A stretch of 64,000 bases of DNA from JBFMHP01 sp040752855 (GTDB taxonomy: Bacteria > Pseudomonadota > Gammaproteobacteria > RBG-16-57-12). Shown here piece after piece: positions 60,995 to 64,000 of this stretch. The translations under genes and the position numbers were made by a program. Within the stretch, counting starts at the first letter, position 1. Each line of letters begins with the position of its first letter. The notes under the pieces are model-generated. The model did not search any database and was not told the DNA's origin. It was given only the letters and a program-made list of their open reading frames with translations. The stretch lies in NCBI GenBank assembly GCA_040752855.1, contig JBFMHP010000021.1, forward strand, positions 1 to 64,000, in the 5' to 3' direction.

Positions 60995-62452
60995 TTACTT
61001 CAGCGGCATTTGTATATGAAATGTCGTGCCCGCTTCGAGATCGGAGGTCACCGCCATTTGCCCTTGGTGTTGCTCGGTGATGATGAAGTAGGCAAATGAC
61101 AGCCGCTTGCTGGGGTCGTAGTTGAGCTCGGAAGAATCTTTTCGGAAAAACGGCTCGAACAGATACATCTGCTCTTCATCGCTCAGGCCGACGCCGTTGT
61201 GCTGGATTCGTATCCAGAAGCTGTCGTAACTGACGTTCATCTGAATCATGATGGTGGGCGTATGGCCGGGACGTTCCGCGCGCCCCAGGGCGTCACAGGC
61301 GTGACGAAACAGGCTGAGAAACACGTGCTGCAATTCGGCGACGTAACAGGGGACGCTTGGCAAGTCCTTCTGGTAGATTCTTTCAATCCGGATGTCTTTG
61401 AACCGCAGCCGCGAGGGCACCGCTAACACATCGCCGGCTAGTTCGAGGGTGTGCTCCATGATGTCGATGATGTTGGAAAGTTGTTTGCGGTTGCTGCGGC
61501 CGCGGGCGAACTCCTGCAAGTTGTGGACGATCGACGCCATGTTCTCGCCTTTTTCGTAGGCATCCGCCAGCAAACCCCTGAGCTTTTCCGATGTCCCGGC
61601 GTTGCCGAGTTCATTGAGATTCTGGCTGCTGTCGGCAAGCAAGTGCTGGAAGGTTCTGAGGTCGAACAAAATCGACTGGAGCGGGGTGTTGACGTCATTC
61701 GCCATGGCTGCCGCCAGTTCGCCCGCCGATGCCATCTTGTCGTTCTGAATCAGCATGTTTTCAGCGAGAATTTTCTTGGTGACATCATCGATCAGGATGA
61801 CCACGCCGGGCTCGCTCTGCGCCTGCAGCGGGTAGATGGTGATGTCGTAGTAGTACTGGCCGCGTTGACTGTGTTTGATCGTGACCGCTTCATTCTGTTG
61901 AATCGCCGCGCCGATCTGGCCGGGCGATACCGTAATCTCCGGATAGGCATCCCACAGATTCTTGCCCAGGCTGTTTTCCGCCTTCAAGCCGGTGGCGTCC
62001 TCCGCCTGCTTATTCCATTGGGTGATCCGCCCTTCCTTATCGAGTCCGATCAGCATCAGGGGCATGGACTTCAGGATGTCCGCGATATACGACTCCGACG
62101 CGCGCAGCCGTGCGGCGGTCGTCACATGCTGGGTAATCTCACGCTCCAGCAGTTGATTGGATTCTTTGAGCAGGCGATTGGCCTCATCCAGCGTGGCGGT
62201 GCGTTCCTGCACCCGCAACTCCAAATCATTGCGGATGGCCTGCAATTCGCGATTGGCCTTGCGAGCCTTGCGCCAGGTAAAGAAAAGCGAGATGACCGCA
62301 GCAGTCAACAACAGGATCAGAATGCCGGCGGACCAGTTGGCGATGTGCTGCCAGTTGGTGCTTCCATCCGGCCTTTTAAACTCTACTCTGATGGCGGCAT
62401 GCAACGCCGGGCTTTGCAACAGGACAAAAATAAGTAACAGGAATCTCTTCAT
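60995..62452 (-). CDS. PAS-domain pseudo-histidine kinase
   Basis: 485 residues from ATG 62452. A signal peptide (MKRFLLLIFVLLQSPALHA), one TM helix (about 40-60), a coiled coil, a PAS domain (about 115-230) and a kinase-like module. The HisKA motif reads GELAAAMANDVNTPL: Asn252 replaces the phospho-acceptor His (codon AAT). The N box is SLFRHACDAL without Asn, the G1 box is HNGVGL without Asp, and the Gly-rich G2 box is lost (RLSFAYFII). Autophosphorylation and ATP binding are therefore unlikely. The reading frame is intact, so it may act as a sensor scaffold or regulator of another kinase. Confidence 0.85.
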   Translation of the reverse strand: MKRFLLLIFVLLQSPALHAAIRVEFKRPDGSTNWQHIANWSAGILILLLTAAVISLFFTWRKARKANRELQAIRNDLELRVQERTATLDEANRLLKESNQLLEREITQHVTTAARLRASESYIADILKSMPLMLIGLDKEGRITQWNKQAEDATGLKAENSLGKNLWDAYPEITVSPGQIGAAIQQNEAVTIKHSQRGQYYYDITIYPLQAQSEPGVVILIDDVTKKILAENMLIQNDKMASAGELAAAMANDVNTPLQSILFDLRTFQHLLADSSQNLNELGNAGTSEKLRGLLADAYEKGENMASIVHNLQEFARGRSNRKQLSNIIDIMEHTLELAGDVLAVPSRLRFKDIRIERIYQKDLPSVPCYVAELQHVFLSLFRHACDALGRAERPGHTPTIMIQMNVSYDSFWIRIQHNGVGLSDEEQMYLFEPFFRKDSSELNYDPSKRLSFAYFIITEQHQGQMAVTSDLEAGTTFHIQMPLK

Positions 62453-62873
62453 TCGACTGGCCAACGACTCTTGTCAGGTACCACACTGTTCACGCCGTGA
62501 TTCATCCGGGAGTACTGTAACCCAAAAGGGTTGCTGCGAACTACACAAAAAAGCCGCATGCTTTGCGAGCGGTGAAAAGGCCTCCGGGCGCCTGTCCAGG
62601 AGCCCGCGGATGACGGCCGCACCTCTCCCCGCGCCCCGTTATGGGAGAGAGGGCGAGGGGCGCGGGCCATGTGATTGCGAAATGGAATCCGGGTGTGAAG
62701 GCGGGGGCGGCGCACCTTGATTATACTTCCGCAGCTCGGGTAGGCTGAGCGCGGCGCATGTGGTGTGATCCCGCCGAATGCGATGTTGGTGCTCGATGTG
62801 GAGTGGCTGGCTAAACCAATGCGCCTGGCAAGCCGAAAGGTAAATGGATGACGCAGTCGAGGGGAGAAGCATA
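62453..62873. promoter_or_regulatory. Divergent intergenic region with a palindromic repeat
   Basis: This gap lies between the pseudo-kinase and the DUF2339 gene and must hold promoters for both. A GC-rich palindromic repeat is at 62621-62662 (CCTCTCCCC...GGGAGAGAGGGCGAGGGG). I could not identify a clear promoter, RNA gene or small protein in the rest. Confidence 0.4.
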
Positions 62874-64000
62874 ATGGCGTTGGCGTGGATGTTGGCGGTG
62901 GTCGGCTTGTTCTTCGGTGCCGTTGCACTCGAGTCCCTGTCAGGAGGGGTGATAGGAGCCGCTGTCGGCTTTGTCTTGGGCTGGGTGATGCTCCTGGCGG
63001 AGCGCACGCGCGCGCTGGAGTCCAAGGTACGGGAGCTGGAACGTAAACTCACCAAACCGCCGGCGGCAACACCGGCGCCCGCGGCCGCGCGGGTGGCAGA
63101 ACCAGCGCCGGCGGCGCCGGAAGTCATTCGGGTACATGCGCCGGCGCAACCGCGCGAAAGCGAATGGATTGCGCCGCAGCCAGCCCCGGACAAGCCCAAG
63201 CCGGTCGAAGAAAAGCCCGCGGCGCGGCAAGCCCCTGTGGAAGCGCCATCCGGTTGGGCGGAAGCCGATGTGGCCGGGGTTGATCCCTTCAAGTTCGTGC
63301 GCAGGTTTTTCACCGACGGCAACCTGGTGGTGCGCGTGGGCATCATCGTGCTCTTCTTCGGCGTCGCCTTTCTGCTCAAATATGCCATCGAGCAGCAGTT
63401 GCTACCCATCGAGTTGCGTCTCGCCGCCACGGCCCTCGGCGCCATCGGTTTGATCGGGCTCGGCTGGCGCCTGCGTGAGCGGCGCAGCGGGTATGCCTTG
63501 CTCATCCAAGGCGGCGGCATCGGCATCTTTTATCTGACGGTTTTTGCCGCGGCAAAGCTCTACCAGCTGTTGCCGCTCGGTTTGGCGCTGCTGTTGATGG
63601 TGGCGGTGGTGGCGCTCTCGTCGGTGCTGGCGCTGTGGCAGAATTCGCGCGCCTTGGCCGCCTTTGGTATCGCAGGCGGCTTTCTTGCCCCGGTGTTGAC
63701 GTCCTCCGGCGGCGGCAGCCATGTGATGCTTTTTTCCTATTACGCGCTGCTCAACGCGGGTATCCTCGGCCTCGCTTGGTTTCGTGCGTGGCGCGAACTC
63801 AATCTGCTCGGCTTTCTCTTCACCTACGTGATCGGGGCGGCGTGGGGACTCAACTATTATCAGCCGCAGCACTTCAATACCACCGAGCCGTTTCTGATTC
63901 TGTTCTTCCTCTTCTATGTGGCCATCGCCGTGCTGTTTGCGCTGCGCCAGCCGCTGGCGTTGCGCGGCTATGTGGATGGCACCTTGGTGTTCGGTGTGCC
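62874..64000 (+). CDS. DUF2339 family multi-pass membrane protein (partial, runs off the window)
   Basis: At least 375 residues; the frame is open to the window end. ATG 62874 is chosen because GGGGAG precedes it; ATG 62844 is in frame. An N-terminal TM pair (ALAWMLAVVGLFFGAVAL; VIGAAVGFVLGWVMLL), a short coiled coil (ERTRALESKVRELERKL), a Pro/Ala linker (about 65-130), then many TM helices beginning FTDGNLVVRVGIIVLFFGVAFLLKYA. This order is characteristic of DUF2339. Function is unknown. Confidence 0.88.
   Translation, partial: MALAWMLAVVGLFFGAVALESLSGGVIGAAVGFVLGWVMLLAERTRALESKVRELERKLTKPPAATPAPAAARVAEPAPAAPEVIRVHAPAQPRESEWIAPQPAPDKPKPVEEKPAARQAPVEAPSGWAEADVAGVDPFKFVRRFFTDGNLVVRVGIIVLFFGVAFLLKYAIEQQLLPIELRLAATALGAIGLIGLGWRLRERRSGYALLIQGGGIGIFYLTVFAAAKLYQLLPLGLALLLMVAVVALSSVLALWQNSRALAAFGIAGGFLAPVLTSSGGGSHVMLFSYYALLNAGILGLAWFRAWRELNLLGFLFTYVIGAAWGLNYYQPQHFNTTEPFLILFFLFYVAIAVLFALRQPLALRGYVDGTLVFGV

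Noticed and set aside
60743..61099. 118-residue plus-strand frame after the VOC genes
   Set aside because: The last third lies antisense in the pseudo-kinase gene, no family is recognisable, and no ribosome site is evident. It could be a gene remnant but cannot be supported.

Overview
The window is about 60% GC. It reads as the chromosome of a free-living gammaproteobacterium, judged by its gene families: RlmKL-SlyX, SrkA, YchJ, YadG/YadH, FieF, RecQ, YqaA, HemF/HemJ/HemL, AmtB under an NtrC/sigma-54 promoter, PEP-CTERM proteins and the proteobacterial dedicated sortase (Pds) system. Species cannot be named. No rRNA, tRNA, CRISPR array or prophage was seen.

Layout. 1-127 is the end of an IS5-type element. 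371-1060 is a PEP-CTERM-like surface protein. 1395-8094 is a complete Pds locus: OmpA-like lipoprotein PdsO, histidine kinase PdsS, response regulator PdsR, then divergently the VIT/VWA sortase target and its sortase. 8440-9833 is an SPFH/NfeD pair. 9964-13665 is a PilZ-DUF1631-GGDEF-EAL protein. 13987-14538 is a second PEP-CTERM protein with a sigma-54 promoter. 14667-19770 holds YbaK-HDOD, an exported AlgH, an Rrf2 regulator without cysteines, a CBS protein and a heme lipoprotein. 20039-22234 is amtB and convergent hemF. 22235-23166 has no protein gene but carries two tandem small-RNA units and a DnaA-box cluster. 23167-31024 has a double-receiver protein, a YadGH-type ABC exporter, a GT2 synthase and a CFI-box surface protein. 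31057-38757 is RtcB-archease, pirin, YchJ, SrkA, DUF465, DUF5658, a candidate Fur-controlled small RNA, slyX and rlmKL. 38865-47430 has a fatty acid hydroxylase, a NarX-type kinase, a giant FAD/Fe-S oxidoreductase, a cNMP-rhodanese protein and YqaA. 47652-54576 is hemJ, thiD-thiE, hemL, a RAYT gene inside its REP pair, recQ and fieF. 54760-64000 is an RND pump pair, a K+ channel-like protein, two VOC proteins, a pseudo-histidine kinase and a truncated DUF2339 protein.

How it works together. The strongest new signals are regulatory. (1) Two adjacent units at 22.3-22.84 kb share a -24/-12-like element, paired upstream sites at about -109 and -88, a 5' hairpin with a C-rich loop, an identical 15-nt pyrimidine-rich box and a strong intrinsic terminator. 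They look like paralogous sigma-54 small RNAs. (2) 36267-36404 (minus) has a TTGACA box, an overlapping Fur box and a terminator about 100 nt on, the layout of a RyhB/PrrF-type RNA. (3) An 18-bp sequence occurs upstream of both pdsO and the sortase target, same orientation to each gene, and contains a 10-bp-phased direct repeat as expected for an OmpR-family regulator, so it is a candidate PdsR operator. Nitrogen control of amtB is directly readable from a consensus NtrC box, a half-site 32 bp away and a -24/-12 element.
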